NCBI RefSeq assembly: GCF_010389155.1
Contig: NC_057769.1
Coordinates: 13,020,735 to 13,084,734 of the forward strand
Source: Erigeron canadensis
Taxonomy: Eukaryota > Streptophyta > Magnoliopsida > Asterales > Asteraceae
DNA length: 64,000 nucleotides
Reading direction: 5' to 3'
Made by a program: the position numbers and the translations under genes. This document shows positions 8,240 through 19,614 of this stretch, piece by piece (position 1 is the stretch's first letter; each line of letters begins with the position of its first letter). Below the pieces are notes generated by a model. That model worked only from the letters and a program-made list of their open reading frames with translations, searched no databases and was not told the origin of the DNA.

Positions 8240-8277
8240 TTAAGAATAACTCAATCCTATTTTAGTATATTGGTAGA
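8240..8277 (-). mobile_element. Helitron 5' terminus (third of a head-to-tail set)
   Basis: On the minus strand this begins TCTACCAATATACTAAAA and continues into AGGATTGAG, matching the 5' end of the element ending at 9251. It starts directly after the CTAG 3' end of the element at 8278-8897. No 3' hairpin/CTAG partner was found further left, so only the terminus is annotated. Confidence 0.5.
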
Positions 8278-8897
8278 CTAGTCTCCAGGCTCGTCCGATG
8301 GATATATAGTCTATATATATATATATATATATACTAAAGGTAAATATTAAAATAATAAATAACAAAATAGGTGAAAAATAACAAAACATGGACAACAAAT
8401 TTAAAAGAATAAACACTTTTGTAATAGAAGACGAAGTCATAATCAAATTATAATTGACAACAAAGTAAATAAAAAAGAGATAAAAATTAATTCATTATCA
8501 AATAATAAATAAACACGAACAAAATTCCAAAAACAAAATTAAAGTGATATAAAAAACCATATGCTTCTTTTGTTGAGAAATTTATTTAACTTGATTTGTT
8601 TATTAAAAAGAAGATAAATAATATGAATGAGGATAATTACTATAAATTTAGGTTGTATCTATAGTAATTTATAGGGAGAGTTTATATATCTTTAATTTTT
8701 TTTAAAAAAAATTGTTTTGACAGAAAAAGATTTATGATAGAGTTTTAAATATAATTAACCATATAAGAAGAAAATAGTTGAAAAAAAATCTAGAAAAAAA
8801 AGAGAGTTCTAGAGTAATTTGGAGAGAGTTTTAGGTCTAAAATGAGCTTTATGGGTACCAAGTGTACCCCAATCTCCTATTTTTGTTATAATATAGA
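8278..8897 (-). mobile_element. Non-autonomous Helitron, about 620 bp
   Basis: Read on the minus strand it begins with TC preceded by A (TCTATATTATAAC..., at 8897-8896) and ends with CTAG followed by T (8281-8278), the canonical Helitron ends. A short GTCC-GAT-GGAT-like hairpin region lies 12-20 bases before the 3' end. There is no coding capacity. It contains a (TA)n run around 8312-8331. It sits head to tail with its neighbours on both sides. Confidence 0.6.
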
Positions 8898-8899
8898 TA

Positions 8900-9251
8900 C
8901 TAGTACTAATGCCTGTACGATGTACGAAGTGATATAAACCTTATAAAAGGGATTATTTTGTGATATTTATACATATATAATTACTTATCTTAGTATTTTA
9001 GTTGAATATTTTGTTAGAGTTTTTACTTTCATATAAATAATACATTAATTAATTTAATTAATAATAATAATTAGAAACATAGTTTAGTTATTTTTAAAAA
9101 TATTATTTTATAACTATATTAGGTAAAATTAATGCATATTGGTAAAAAAAATACTTTACCTATCAAATTGATTAAAAAAAAACATATGTCGAATGATTAC
9201 GTTATGTATTACCTAAATAATCATTAAATCTTGTTTTAGTATACTGGTAGA
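8900..9251 (-). mobile_element. Non-autonomous Helitron, about 352 bp
   Basis: On the minus strand it starts with TCTACCAGTATACTAAAAC preceded by A. It ends with a GTAC-ATC-GTAC hairpin, twelve bases, and CTAG followed by T at 8900, so insertion was between A and T as expected for Helitrons. It carries no open reading frame and needs a helicase supplied elsewhere. Two bases (TA) separate it from the next Helitron at 8897. Confidence 0.7.
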
Positions 9252-9515
9252 TATTTGGATGAATATGATAACCTTGTATTACAAACTTTTGATTATCAAG
9301 ATAATGATTTTTTTTATGGAGTTTTATAGTTAAATAGAAATTATAGAAGATTAAAACTTAAATAGATAAAAAAAAATAAAGAGAAGTTTTGTTTTGAATA
9401 AATAAAAATAGCTACGTATAGAATAAAACATATAAAAGATGATATAAGTTATTATTATTTTCATATAAGTAGAATTAAATAATTAAACTAAATAATAAAA
9501 AGGATTATGGCATAG

Positions 9516-10542
9516 GAGTGTAACCAACTATGACTAATGGTTATGTTATATAGTGATCTTTAAAACTGGTTATCTGGTGTAAGAACCTCTCATTTTTGTT
9601 CTTTTCATGTACCATAAACCTGTTGTATGGTCATGGTTACGGTTGTGAGTTGTGAACTCCGACGAGATGGATGGTGGATGGTCTTAGACTCCGACGAGGT
9701 TGTAGTGGGTGGTCTCGGTCTCATTTTTTCTTCCATTCAAGAGGTGAGACCATCTCTCCATCGTCTCCACACCTGGACACGTGCCACCGCTGATTGCCAC
9801 AAATAAAATAAACAAATGTTAGCCGCCACCTAGACAACCACCGTCGTCATCCTTTGTCAAAATCCCCCCTTTTTACCCCATTATAAACCAACGTTGCTGG
9901 ATCTTGATAGAGGTGGGGATGGGATGTCTGGATCTTTATGGTTAACGATGATGGGGTAATCGTAACACAAACGATTTGGGGATTAGGGTTGTCATCATCA
10001 AAAAGTGAAAGAAATGAAATTAAATTGATTTTAGGAACAAGATTTGGGATTTGTTGTCAAAGAGGAAGTAGTAGGACCATAGCTACGTACAATGCATTTA
10101 TAAATGTATAGATACATCTATTTATATCTAGTTTCAAAGTTTATAAAAAGAAGTTATATCATTATTAGGCTGGACGGATTGGGATGGAACCGGTACCGGT
10201 TGGGACACCGCGCCGACCCCCCGGTACCGGTAGGGTGGCTAGCGTTTTGGGGAGGGCTGTGCCGGTTGTGGTGCCGATTGAAAGCTGCGTGGAATTGGAA
10301 CCTTACAAAGCCAACAGCTAGTTTCCTTGTTTTTTTCTTTCTTTTTTTTTTAAAAATTTCTGTAAACATAGATATAGATATAAGATATGTGTATATATGT
10401 ATTGGCGGCTGTGCACAGGGCTATACAAAGAAGATGACCATAAATGATTTATTGACTATTTTTGTTTTCAACCCTCAAGTTTGATATTTATTTCCAAACT
10501 ACCTCAAAATAAATATGTTATAGTTATTAGGATTATTATTAC

Positions 10543-10639
<97 letters not shown>

Positions 10640-11118
10640 TTACTATTTTAAATTAGTTTTAGTTATTATTTAAAATAAAAATAAATAGAAATGAAATTAA
10701 ATAGAAAAGGGTGGGGAGGAGAGGGGAGGGTGGCAAGGTGCTCCTAGCATTAGGGGAGGGGAGGGGACGAGAAGAAAAATCGGGGAGGGGAGGAGTGGGG
10801 AAGCCCTCCCCCCACCCTTATTGAATCGTGTTCTAAAATCAATAAATGTATATATACATCTATCTATATCTAGTGTTGAACTGTTTTCGGAATTGAAGTT
10901 AGACATTGAGTTACAGTTTCACATTTGCTCTCCGGGAAAAATTGTTGTTACCGAAGATAGTATCGGAAATTAGCCGGAGAAGATGACCGGAGCATAAAGT
11001 CGTCAGGGTAACCAGGTAGCATACATCGAGTGAACAAAACATAGAGGTTCTTACATCAATTTAGCATTTTTGTAAGTCACTACATTTCATAACCATTCGC
11101 TCATAGTTGGTTACACTC
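9516..11118. mobile_element. Terminal-inverted-repeat element, about 1.6 kb, non-coding
   Basis: The ends are inverted copies of each other over about 75 bp (9516-9590 and 11044-11118). Both start GAGTGTAACCAACTATGA when read inward and end TGTAAGAACCTCT. No transposase frame is visible inside. The interior contains G-rich and C-rich patches, paired GGTACCGG motifs near 10190-10230, and a long ATT microsatellite. No convincing target-site duplication was found next to the ends, so I do not assign a superfamily. Confidence 0.7.
10529..10640. repeat. (ATT)n microsatellite
   Basis: An uninterrupted run of ATT triplets about 110 bases long inside the inverted-repeat element. A tract this long is likely to be length-polymorphic. 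Confidence 0.95.
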
Positions 11119-11263
11119 TGGTACCTTAATCCCAAATTAAAAACATAGTATGATTAGGATTTTGTAAGTTTTTATATTAAATATTATTATTAGAATTAGA
11201 ATTATATTAGGTAAAAAATCACAAAGTTAGAATAAAATACACGTGTTTATCAAAGATTATGGC

Positions 11264-11309
11264 ACATGTCTTCTTAAAAACCCTTCAATCCTGTTTTAGT
11301 ATATTAATA
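11264..11309 (-). mobile_element. Degenerate Helitron 5' end
   Basis: The minus strand reads TTTATTAATATACTAAAACA then GGATTGAAGGG, the same 5' terminal motif as the Helitrons at 8277 and 9251 but with the initial TC altered. No matching 3' end was identified to the left. Confidence 0.4.
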
Positions 11310-12980
11310 AATAGCTTTTGCCGTTAAAAACAAAATTTTAATATATAAAAAGTAGGCAAACTAATACAATATTAAGTTTGATTAATATATTAAACATCTT
11401 GATTTTAAATGAAAGTTGATATTCGTACCATAAATTTTGATTAATATACCATAATGTACAAGTTTCACAAGTTACAATACAAATCAATATAACATGAGTG
11501 TGGTACATTAGTTAAAAATGGTGGTACAAATATTACATTCCATTTTAAATAAGCTAATTAGTTTATTGCAAGAATGTCCTTGTAGTATGTTTGCTTTTGT
11601 ATTTCCATCCTTCTTCAACGGATTTTGTGAAATTGGTGCGGAACCTATTGATGTTAATGTTGTTTCATTTTTTTTTTTAGAGATTCCATCCAAATTAGGT
11701 AGTTAAACCCCATCACATACCCCTCACATCAAGGCACTTTAGTCTTTTCCACTTACCCTTCCACATGAATTTCTCTATTCTCCTTCCTACTCACACATTA
11801 TCGATGATTTGCCTGCGGTGATGGTTGCAAAAACAAACATATTAAATTTATAAAAGTTATACAAACAAATACCACAACTTAAAGACACACTAATTGGCAG
11901 TGGACCCGATCGAATATAGCTAATGTTGTGGTAAGTACATAATCATTTGTAGAGATGCTCGTAAAGCCTAATCTAATAATGTGCATAATTCTAGTGGTTG
12001 AGATTGTCACGTTTTCCTAATTAAAGTAATTAAAACAGTAAAAATAAAAGGAAAACCGCAACCACTTGGTCTAGTGAGAAGCCTTGTTTAGTCTAGGTAG
12101 ATCTAAAAATTTGAGAACAATAAAATTAAAAGATTATTTGTTTGGAATATACGATCACATGTATTATGAAAACTAATACTCTATCTAATGCTAAAATGTT
12201 ACAAGACTTATTCACGGTTCAAATTCTCGTTAGATTATTGGAGCTGTCGCTAGACTCACATCCACCCTATAAACATATTCTCGCTACTTCGCTAGTATCA
12301 CTGCTACGCATTATTTAGTTCAAGAGCCTGTGTTTTTGATTTACCTTTAACTATACTTCGATCTTAAGTCACTCTTAGTTCAAGAGCCTGTGTTTTTGAT
12401 TTACCTTTAACTATACTTCAATCTTAAGCGAGTGACTGTGTATTAAGTCTCTCTAGTGGTCATAGTGTACGTTTCCATTTCACTAGATCGCGTCTGCAAT
12501 TCGCATCATATTCATATAGTTCTAATAATAGTGGTTCTCGATTCTCTCTCTAGAGTGGAATCAATCTTACAAATAATTATAGACCGATTAGTGTTTTCCG
12601 TGTCAAGCATATTAATCGTAGTGAAAGACTATAGACACATCAATAAAAAATTAACCAATTTACTAAGATATAAAACCAATGATAATATGAAAAACTAGAC
12701 AACCATTTATCTACAGTAAAAAGTAAACACAATCCAACAAATCAAACATTAAACAAAGCAAATAAAAGTCTACATGATCACATGAATCCAAAACAAATAT
12801 TTAGCCTACTAGTCATACATTATTAATGGAATCACAAAGTTTGAAAAGTTGAAAGACATTGTTTATCAAGATTTGGAACTTCAAAATCCTTCTTGAAAGC
12901 TACAAAACTCGACCTAGGGTTTAGGGTTTTCGTTGGGTGGCTTTAAAGTTATCTCTCTTAAGTCTGGGGTTTATTCTTCT
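11310..12980. other. Intergenic stretch with a 60-bp tandem repeat
   Basis: No gene recognised. A 60-bp unit is duplicated exactly in tandem at about 12316-12375 and 12376-12435 (each with AGTTCAAGAGCCTGTG), one or two bases differing. The remainder is AT-rich with scattered short open stretches that look like chance. Confidence 0.6.
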
Positions 12981-14080
12981 ATTTATACTGTGAAAGGTCC
13001 GTTCTGACTTCAAGGCCACGAGCAGCGCTTGTCCAGACTACAAGGAGCGCTCGTGTGTGTTGAGTAAGGAAGATAATCTTGATGTGCTGGTGGACTTTTG
13101 AGAGGCGCTTGTAGTAGTGGTGCGTAGCGCTGGTTGCTACTGGAGTAGACAAGCGGCGCTGGTGGCTTCCCATGAGTGGCGCTCATGTGTCCTAGAATAT
13201 ACTTCGACTTCTGACTTTCCTCACAGCTCGGTGCCGACATACCCCCACACTTAGTTTTTGACTAAGTGTATAACTTATTCTTGAGACGCTAAAATGAAAA
13301 GATCCTTCGCACCTCAGATAAATATCAAAATGGAAAATAACAAGCTAAAACTAAATGAACAAAAGAAAATGAAAAATATATACGATTGCAAATAAAATAC
13401 TTGTTTTTTTGAATCCTTTGAGCTTGCATCTGTGAATCTCAAGATAAAACTCATACAAAACATATCAAAAGATGATTAAAATAAAAACAAAATCTTAAGA
13501 TTGCAATAAGTTACAAACTCCTAACAATAGGAAAAATAAAAACTAAACAAAGTTTGGGTTGCCTCCTAATGCTAAATGTAACGAGTCTTCAACCGAACTC
13601 GGCCTAGAAATTAGGTAGAGAAGGGAGAGGGGTTCGGCCGGGGGCCGGTTCTTCTGGTTATATCGAATGAAAATATATGATGTATCATCTAAGTGCGATT
13701 CGATTCTTCTTTTCTTAAGTTCCCATGCAATGCTCTTAGACCGAGCAATTAACTCCAAAGGGGTTTGATTGACTAATATCCTCCTTACTCAAAGTCACTT
13801 GATTAAACCCCATTCTTAAAATAACCTTTTTTGCCTAAACCAATGAACTTGCTGCTAGCAAAAAGGGTTGTCTTGAAATGACATGATTCCTAATGATAGA
13901 ACCGGCTTCCGCGATGAAAATATCTATAGGAATGTCAAGTCCGTGAATCCTAACGACTAAGTTAGTTAAAAATCCTTTAGTTCTAACCTAAACTCCTCCT
14001 ATCAATCTGATCTCTCTAGCTTCCCACTTAGACTTTAATATATTTTTTTTTATTAATATTATTTCGGTAAACACATGCAT
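12981..14080 (-). mobile_element. Debris of a Ty3/gypsy-type LTR retrotransposon
   Basis: On the minus strand, around 13990-13830, a decayed frame reads V-R-I-H-G-L-D-I-P-I-D-I-F and then R-Q-P-F-F-A-S, resembling the retropepsin region of gypsy polyproteins (P-I-D-F ... G-R-P-F-L-A). A stretch near 13556 (GGGTTGCCTCCTAATGC) and the hairpin ACACTTAGT...ACTAAGTGT at about 13247-13270 are of kinds I associate with non-coding parts of plant retroelements. All frames contain stops. No LTR pair could be delimited, so the boundaries are approximate. Confidence 0.35.
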
Positions 14081-15019
14081 GAGCAAAATGTCTGAGGTTG
14101 CTCTAAGGTCTATATAGGTGTTGTTATCAAAATGGTACATGTATAATTGTATATATCCTTGTAGTCAATATTTGCAACCAAGGACATTTTACAATTTATA
14201 TATCTGAAAAACAAAGGTAGCCGCAATAGCTTCATTCATATATAGTACACCCCTATAGTCAATATTTGAACCAATATATGGTCCTGAACTTTTTAATAGT
14301 GATACACATACGAGTGCATTAAACCTACTTCCTCCTTATTCTTGCTTTTCATGTGCCTTAATATTAATTATCATTAGCATATAAATTTTCCTGCCTGATT
14401 ATTGTAATATACACATTGGAACTTATAAAGTTATAATTATATTTATATTTGAATTACATTGCATTGTTGGATATTCAGCATCACTATTTTTCTGAGCTAT
14501 ACATGGATGCTAAAAGAAACAAAATAATGCAAACTACTAGCTTTTAACTTGCGGAACCTAGGCACCTAACTCGCTGTTTCGTGAACAGATGTGGATGTAC
14601 GTGTTTAACTTGACTTCAGGGAATATATATGAATACGAAAGTTTCTGCCAAAAGGATGTACGTGATCATTTGTAAGGAGTTTGAATCTCACTTCTTACAT
14701 TTGTAGGGCCGGAATTAACTAGGGGTCAAACCTATACCCAATATAAAATAAATTCTTCATTGAATTTAATTTTCACAAAGAATTGACAAAGCCAAAAAAA
14801 TTCTATTTGAGAAGGGAAAATTTATACGTTATTTTTTTAAGCATTTCGTTTCGTAGGGAAAAACTCCAAAATTAATATAAAAATTACATTGTATCAAAAT
14901 TGGGATGAGGGCAGCTGCTTACATTACTAGAGTGTGTTTTGACTGCTGATCTGAACTTGAGTTAATATCATGGCTTCGACTTAATCCTTTTAATCTCATT
15001 GCAATCCATAATCTAACTC

Positions 15020-15027
15020 TATAAATA
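15020..15027 (+). promoter_or_regulatory. TATA box of the KAS gene
   Basis: TATAAATA lies 75-83 bases before the ATG at 15103, with an AT-rich leader between. This is a plausible core promoter; transcription would start near 15050. The stretch upstream (14081-15019) shows nothing else that I can name. Confidence 0.55.
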
Positions 15028-15102
15028 TACGTATACGAGATTATTTCTCAAAATAAATTATAGCTATCCTCACAAGGTATAGTACACACTACAGTTACTA
15101 TA

Positions 15103-17428
15103 ATGTTTGTTCGAACTCAATTCCCGTTAATACCATATGAATCCCCACTCATCCTACTCGGCAATAATACTTCATCAATAGTAATGAAATCACTAATACG
15201 CACCAAAAACACATCACACAATTTATTAGTTGCTCACCTTGCTGCTGCCCCAAAACGAGAGAAAGATGCTAAGAAACGGGTCGTGGTTACTGGAATGGGT
15301 ATTGTCTCTGTGTTTGGAAATGACGTTGACACATACTACAACAGACTCTTAGCCGGTGACAGTGGTGTGACCATAATAGATCGATTTGATGCTTCAGAGT
15401 TCCCCACGCGAATTGCATCCCAGATTCGTAATTTCAGTTCAAATGGGTATATTGATGGCAAATATGGCGAAAAACTAGATGATTGTCAACGGTATTGCAT
15501 CGTTGCAGGGAAAAAAGCACTTGAAGATGCTGGTCTTTGTGGTGCTAACCTCTCAAAGGTAAATATTTGTTGCATTATGGTATTTATAATATGTTGGATA
15601 AGAAGTGGTGTATATATAATAGTGGTTGACCTGCAGATTGATAAGGAGCGTGCGGGTGTGCTTGTTGGATCAGCAATAGGAGGCGTAAATGTCGTTTGTG
15701 ATGGTGTGGTATCTCTCCTAAAGAGAGTTCATAAGAAAGTATCACCTTTTCTGGTGCCTTTCGCGATAACAAACATGGGGTCTGCCTTACTTGCAATCGA
15801 TCTTGGTTTTGTGGGACCAAACTACTCCATTTCAGCTGCTTGTGCAACTTCCAATTATTGCTTATGTGCTGCTGCAAATCACATCCGAGAAGGGAAAGCG
15901 GATTTAATGATTGCTGGTGGTGTTGAGGCTAGTGTTAATCCCATTATGATAGCAGGTTTTTGTTCTTGTAAAGGGTTGTCTCAGAAAAACAATGATCCCA
16001 AGACTGCTTCCAGACCTTGGGACAGAGATAGGGATGGCTTCGTAATGGGAGAAGGGGCTGGTGTCTTGGTACGTAGTTGACCTCATCTATTAAATGATCC
16101 TCTTATCAACTTAACCACATAAATTTATAACTGAGCCCGTAGAATATTATACATTTTTGTAGTTAAATGACACATGTATTCCTTTGATTTTCTTTTTTTG
16201 CAGGTGATGGAGAGTTTAGAGCACGCAATGAAAAGGGATGCACCGATACAAGCTGAATTCCTAGGAGGTGCTATTAATTGTGATGCATATCATATAATGA
16301 GTCCACGACCCGATGGGTTTAGGATTTCATCTTGTATTCAAAGCAGCCTTGCAGATTCTGGTGTATCAGTAGAGGAGGTACTTAATCTCTTTTCCTGATT
16401 TAATTTATTGAAATAACTATATTTTGGTCCTTTGAGCTTTAGCTCAATGGTGTAAGACCATCCCCTTTGCATGAGGTCTTATGCTCAAGCCTTAGGGAGG
16501 ACATATGAATTAAGTCCCTTTATGAGGACTTGGCTTGAGTATACCCAGGTTCAAGTATGAGGGGGCAGGGTTTACCCCTGTTAATCGTCATGCCTTCAAG
16601 CGGATTAGTAGGGGATTTTCCTCCATCGGGTATTTGAAATAGGCATTTCTACTTCAAGGGAGCTCTCTAACGCGGACCCGGTTAAGACAACGTATGCTAG
16701 ACCTCCCGCTGTTGAACCACGACACAAAGTTTTCAACGAAATTCACCTTTCAAAAAAAACTATGTATTAAGGGATTATCACTACGAAATCAATCTTATTG
16801 GTAGGTAAATTACATCAATGCACATGCAACATCCACAGTGAATGGTGATTTGGCTGAGTTAAAAGCTCTCAACAAGGTGTTCAAGAACACTATAGGAATC
16901 AAAATGAATGCAGGAAAGGTGTGAATTCCCACATATATAGTCCACGCACGATGTCTTCTCATTACAATTAAACTCCATTTTAATATTATCTTCATATTCA
17001 TATGTGTTAGTCTATGATCGGGCACAGTATGGGAGGCGCTGGAGGTCAGGAAGCGATTGCCACAATTAAAGCGATTCAAACAGGATGGTTGCATCCTACC
17101 ATTAATCAGTTTGTATGTGATCCCAACGTTCATGTTCTTATCTCTTTACACATCGACATTTTTTTTTTTCTCACATAAGTGGTCCAACGACCGTAGGAAC
17201 CGGAACCTGGACTAAACTTTGACACTGTTAGGAATCAAAAGCAGCGACATGAAGTTAATGTTGGTGAGCTTGTTTCAGTTTTTACGTATTTTGCCAGGTT
17301 GCCGGAATTTGATACTTGCTAATTAAAATTACCAACTCACTCCTATTTTTTTGTATGCAGCCATTTCAAATTCATTTGGTTTGGGTGGCCATAATTCTGT
17401 TGTAGCATTTTCAGCATTCAAGCCTTGA
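15103..17428 (+). CDS. KAS1: Divergent plastid beta-ketoacyl-ACP synthase I, seven exons
   Basis: Exons are 15103-15558, 15637-16068, 16204-16377, 16805-16918, 17011-17112, 17197-17263 and 17361-17428. All junctions are GT/AG and in phase, giving 470 residues. The enzyme class condenses malonyl-ACP with growing acyl-ACP in plastid fatty-acid synthesis. The first 50 or so residues look like a transit peptide; the thiolase-fold domain starts at R-V-V-V-T-G-M-G. The catalytic triad is kept: Cys221 (A-A-C-A-T-S-N), His361 (N-A-H-A-T-S-T) and His397 (M-I-G-H). Several normally invariant segments differ from ordinary KAS I, for example G-H-S-M-G-G-A-G-G where G-H-C-L-G-A-A-G-G is usual, and V-E-A-S-V-N-P-I-M-I-A-G-F. 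This suggests a fast-evolving paralogue rather than the housekeeping copy. Intron 1 (78 bp) has no in-frame stop, so an unspliced reading continues through it. Intron 3 contains a SINE. Confidence 0.9.
16421..16760 (+). mobile_element. tRNA-derived SINE in KAS intron 3
   Basis: A polymerase III A-box-like motif (TAGCTCAATGGT, about 16440) and B-box-like sequence downstream, a non-coding body, and a terminal A-rich tail (AAAAAAAA at about 16752-16759). The short motif AACTAT occurs just before the 5' end (about 16415-16420) and again in the tail, compatible with a small target duplication. It accounts for most of intron 3, the longest intron of the gene. It is in the same orientation as the gene. 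Confidence 0.65.
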
Positions 17429-17667
17429 TCGATTTGAATGATGAGAGATCTGCATTTAATCAACTATGAAGTTAACGCTTTTTCTTAGGTATAGATCCAA
17501 AGAGCCCATGTGGTTAATAAGTAGATGTTTAAAAGTCCTAGTTTTCAACTTGTGGGTTACATCCCCATTAAGTGCACAATAATATATAACATAATATATG
17601 ATATGGGATTATATATGGCTACAAAATGATTGTTTCATTTGTAAATTATAGTTGTGAGTTAATACTT

Positions 17668-18135
17668 ATGAGAATAAGTACCCGTGCGTTGCGGCGGTAA
17701 GATGGTGGGGTGATACCTAGGTCATAGAGTATGATAGGTTATAGGAGTTGATATGTCATAGAGTATGATAGTCAAATGCCTTAGCCGTACGGGCTCCGCC
17801 CTCGGATTTAAAAATTCGTCGAAAGTATATCGAATGACATCTCTATTGAAAGAGCATGAAATTTTAAGAACACCCATACAATTTTTATAATTTATCGATG
17901 TATGGTTTTTGAGATAAAAGATTTTGAATGAATTGGAGGAATAAATGATTTATGGAGGAGAGAGAAAAAAGATGATTGGTTGATATTTGAGGAGAGAGAA
18001 AAGGTATTATGGTTATTTTAGATAAATATAGAATAGATGAGAGGGGTATTTTGGGGATATACTTAAAATCAATATTTAAAATTTCAATTCAATGTTGAAA
18101 ATCTGGAAGGAATCTGCTTTATAATATGGTATAGA
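17668..18135 (-). mobile_element. Helitron-like non-autonomous element
   Basis: The minus strand begins TCTATACCATATTATAAAGC preceded by A (at 18135). Near the other end it has a GC-rich palindromic segment (CCGCCGCAACGCACGG, about 17681-17696), typical of Helitron tails. A clear CTRR end was not found after the hairpin, so the left boundary is approximate. No coding capacity. Confidence 0.45.
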
Positions 18136-18518
18136 TATAGATAGATATAGATTATTGGTATATCTATTAAGGTTTGGGTTATCCATTATTCTTTTGTTAG
18201 CTCGTGTTGGGTGATAGGATTGAAACAGCTAATATGCAAAAGCGTGCGGATGCTCATCGGATTGCTAGCTAGGAAATAAGTTACCACTTCTTTATGTTTG
18301 AATCCACTTTGAGTACGCACTCAAGAATAATATAGGTACTCCTGTATATCGGATGCTTAGAAAGCTTGTCAAAATGTATTCAAATGGTATATTGTGTATG
18401 TGGAGTATGTAAAATGGGATTTGAATGGTGCACATCAGGCCATTATTCCCAAATACACCGTCCACACACTCGTCTATGGTGCTCGTCAGAATACATCGTC
18501 GATGGTGCTCGTCAATGC

Positions 18519-19219
18519 TAAGGGTGAGCATGGGTTGGTTTGGGTCGGTTTTGGCCTAAAACCAAAACCCAAATCGATCCATTCGGTTAAAAACAATTGG
18601 ATTTGGTTTTGATTCAATTCGGTTCGGTTCGGTTTGGATCCATGTTTTTTTTTTTAATCACCTTGTATTTGTGTTTGTAATGTAATGAATGGTTTTTGGA
18701 ACCAAAACCTTTTATACGTTTCTATGAAAGAAAAAATGGCAGTGGCATTAAGGCATTAATACATGCATATGGTCAGAGTATTGAATGAAGGTGAAATGCG
18801 AGATGCATTCAATTGAATTATCAAGTTTTCGAACCAAAGAGAAGGTATATATACCGTAAATTATGTAGTCAAGAGAAAGTACCCTATTATTGGTGGTGCT
18901 GAAAGACTGGAATCACAACAAAAAGGGACAAGATAAATAAAGAAGATCAAGGAAGATGTTTGTTAAGTACCTAAGTTTTACGGCAACCAATCGATTGATC
19001 ATCAACTTCTATTAAACTCAATGTTCTTATATATGTGGGAAGGCTTCGGTTCGGTTTGGTTTTAGGTGTCGGTTTTTGCATATAAAACCGAACCCGAACC
19101 AACCCGTTCGGTTTTTAGAAAACGAAAACCAAACCAATCGTTTGGTTCGGTTTTCGGTTTTTTGGGTTCGGCTTTTTTGGTTTTTTTCGGTTTACCGGTT
19201 CGGTTTTTGCTCACCCCTA
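18519..19219. mobile_element. hAT-like non-autonomous element with 8-bp target duplication
   Basis: The 12-bp terminal inverted repeats are TAAGGGTGAGCA at 18519 and its near complement TGCTCACCCCTA ending at 19219 (one mismatch). The flanking 8-mers GTCAATGC (18511-18518) and GTCGATGC (19220-19227) differ at one base and are probably the target-site duplication, the size expected for hAT elements. The interior near both ends is rich in GGTTCGGTTT-type repeats and its inverse, and has no transposase. Confidence 0.75.
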
Positions 19220-19409
19220 GTCGATGCAGATAGTATTGGCAGCAAGGTCGTTGAGCAAGTTCTTCGTGTACAAGTAATAGGAAGAGAGAGTGTGGGCCAG
19301 GTAGCTTGGTAAAAAGTTTTGTTTTTCAAGATATATGTTAGCGTTTCTTATTAGTTTTTTTTAAAAAAAAACTTTATACTGTTAGTGAAATAACGACCTA
19401 ATAGCAAAG

Positions 19410-19614
19410 TATAACATGATATACAAGAATTATAGAATGAACAATAAAGAGAATAGACATAAGAAGAATTATTTCATTTATCTCATCATTCAATATATAT
19501 GAGCAATTATATATAGGCTTCATAATACTAATACAATTAGTACATACATAATGATGAATATAAATATATTGGGAGTTATAGAATGTGGATAGCCACATTA
19601 ATGAATTTATAACA
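19410..19614 (-). repeat. 3' LTR of minus-strand copia element
   Basis: On the minus strand this begins TGTTATAAATTC, like the LTR of the neighbouring plus-strand copia element, preceded by the polypurine tract CCAATGGGGAG (complement of 19615-19625). The other LTR boundary is approximate, around a TGTTATA motif near 19410. Confidence 0.6.

Noticed and set aside
10104..10484. Overlapping open frames on both strands near 10.1-10.5 kb
   Set aside because: They lie inside a non-coding transposon, overlap each other on opposite strands, and have low-complexity composition.
12979..13240. Minus-strand open frames with Ser/Pro-rich translation
   Set aside because: They come from a repetitive GCGCT-rich stretch and are not protein-like. 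Treated as retroelement debris.
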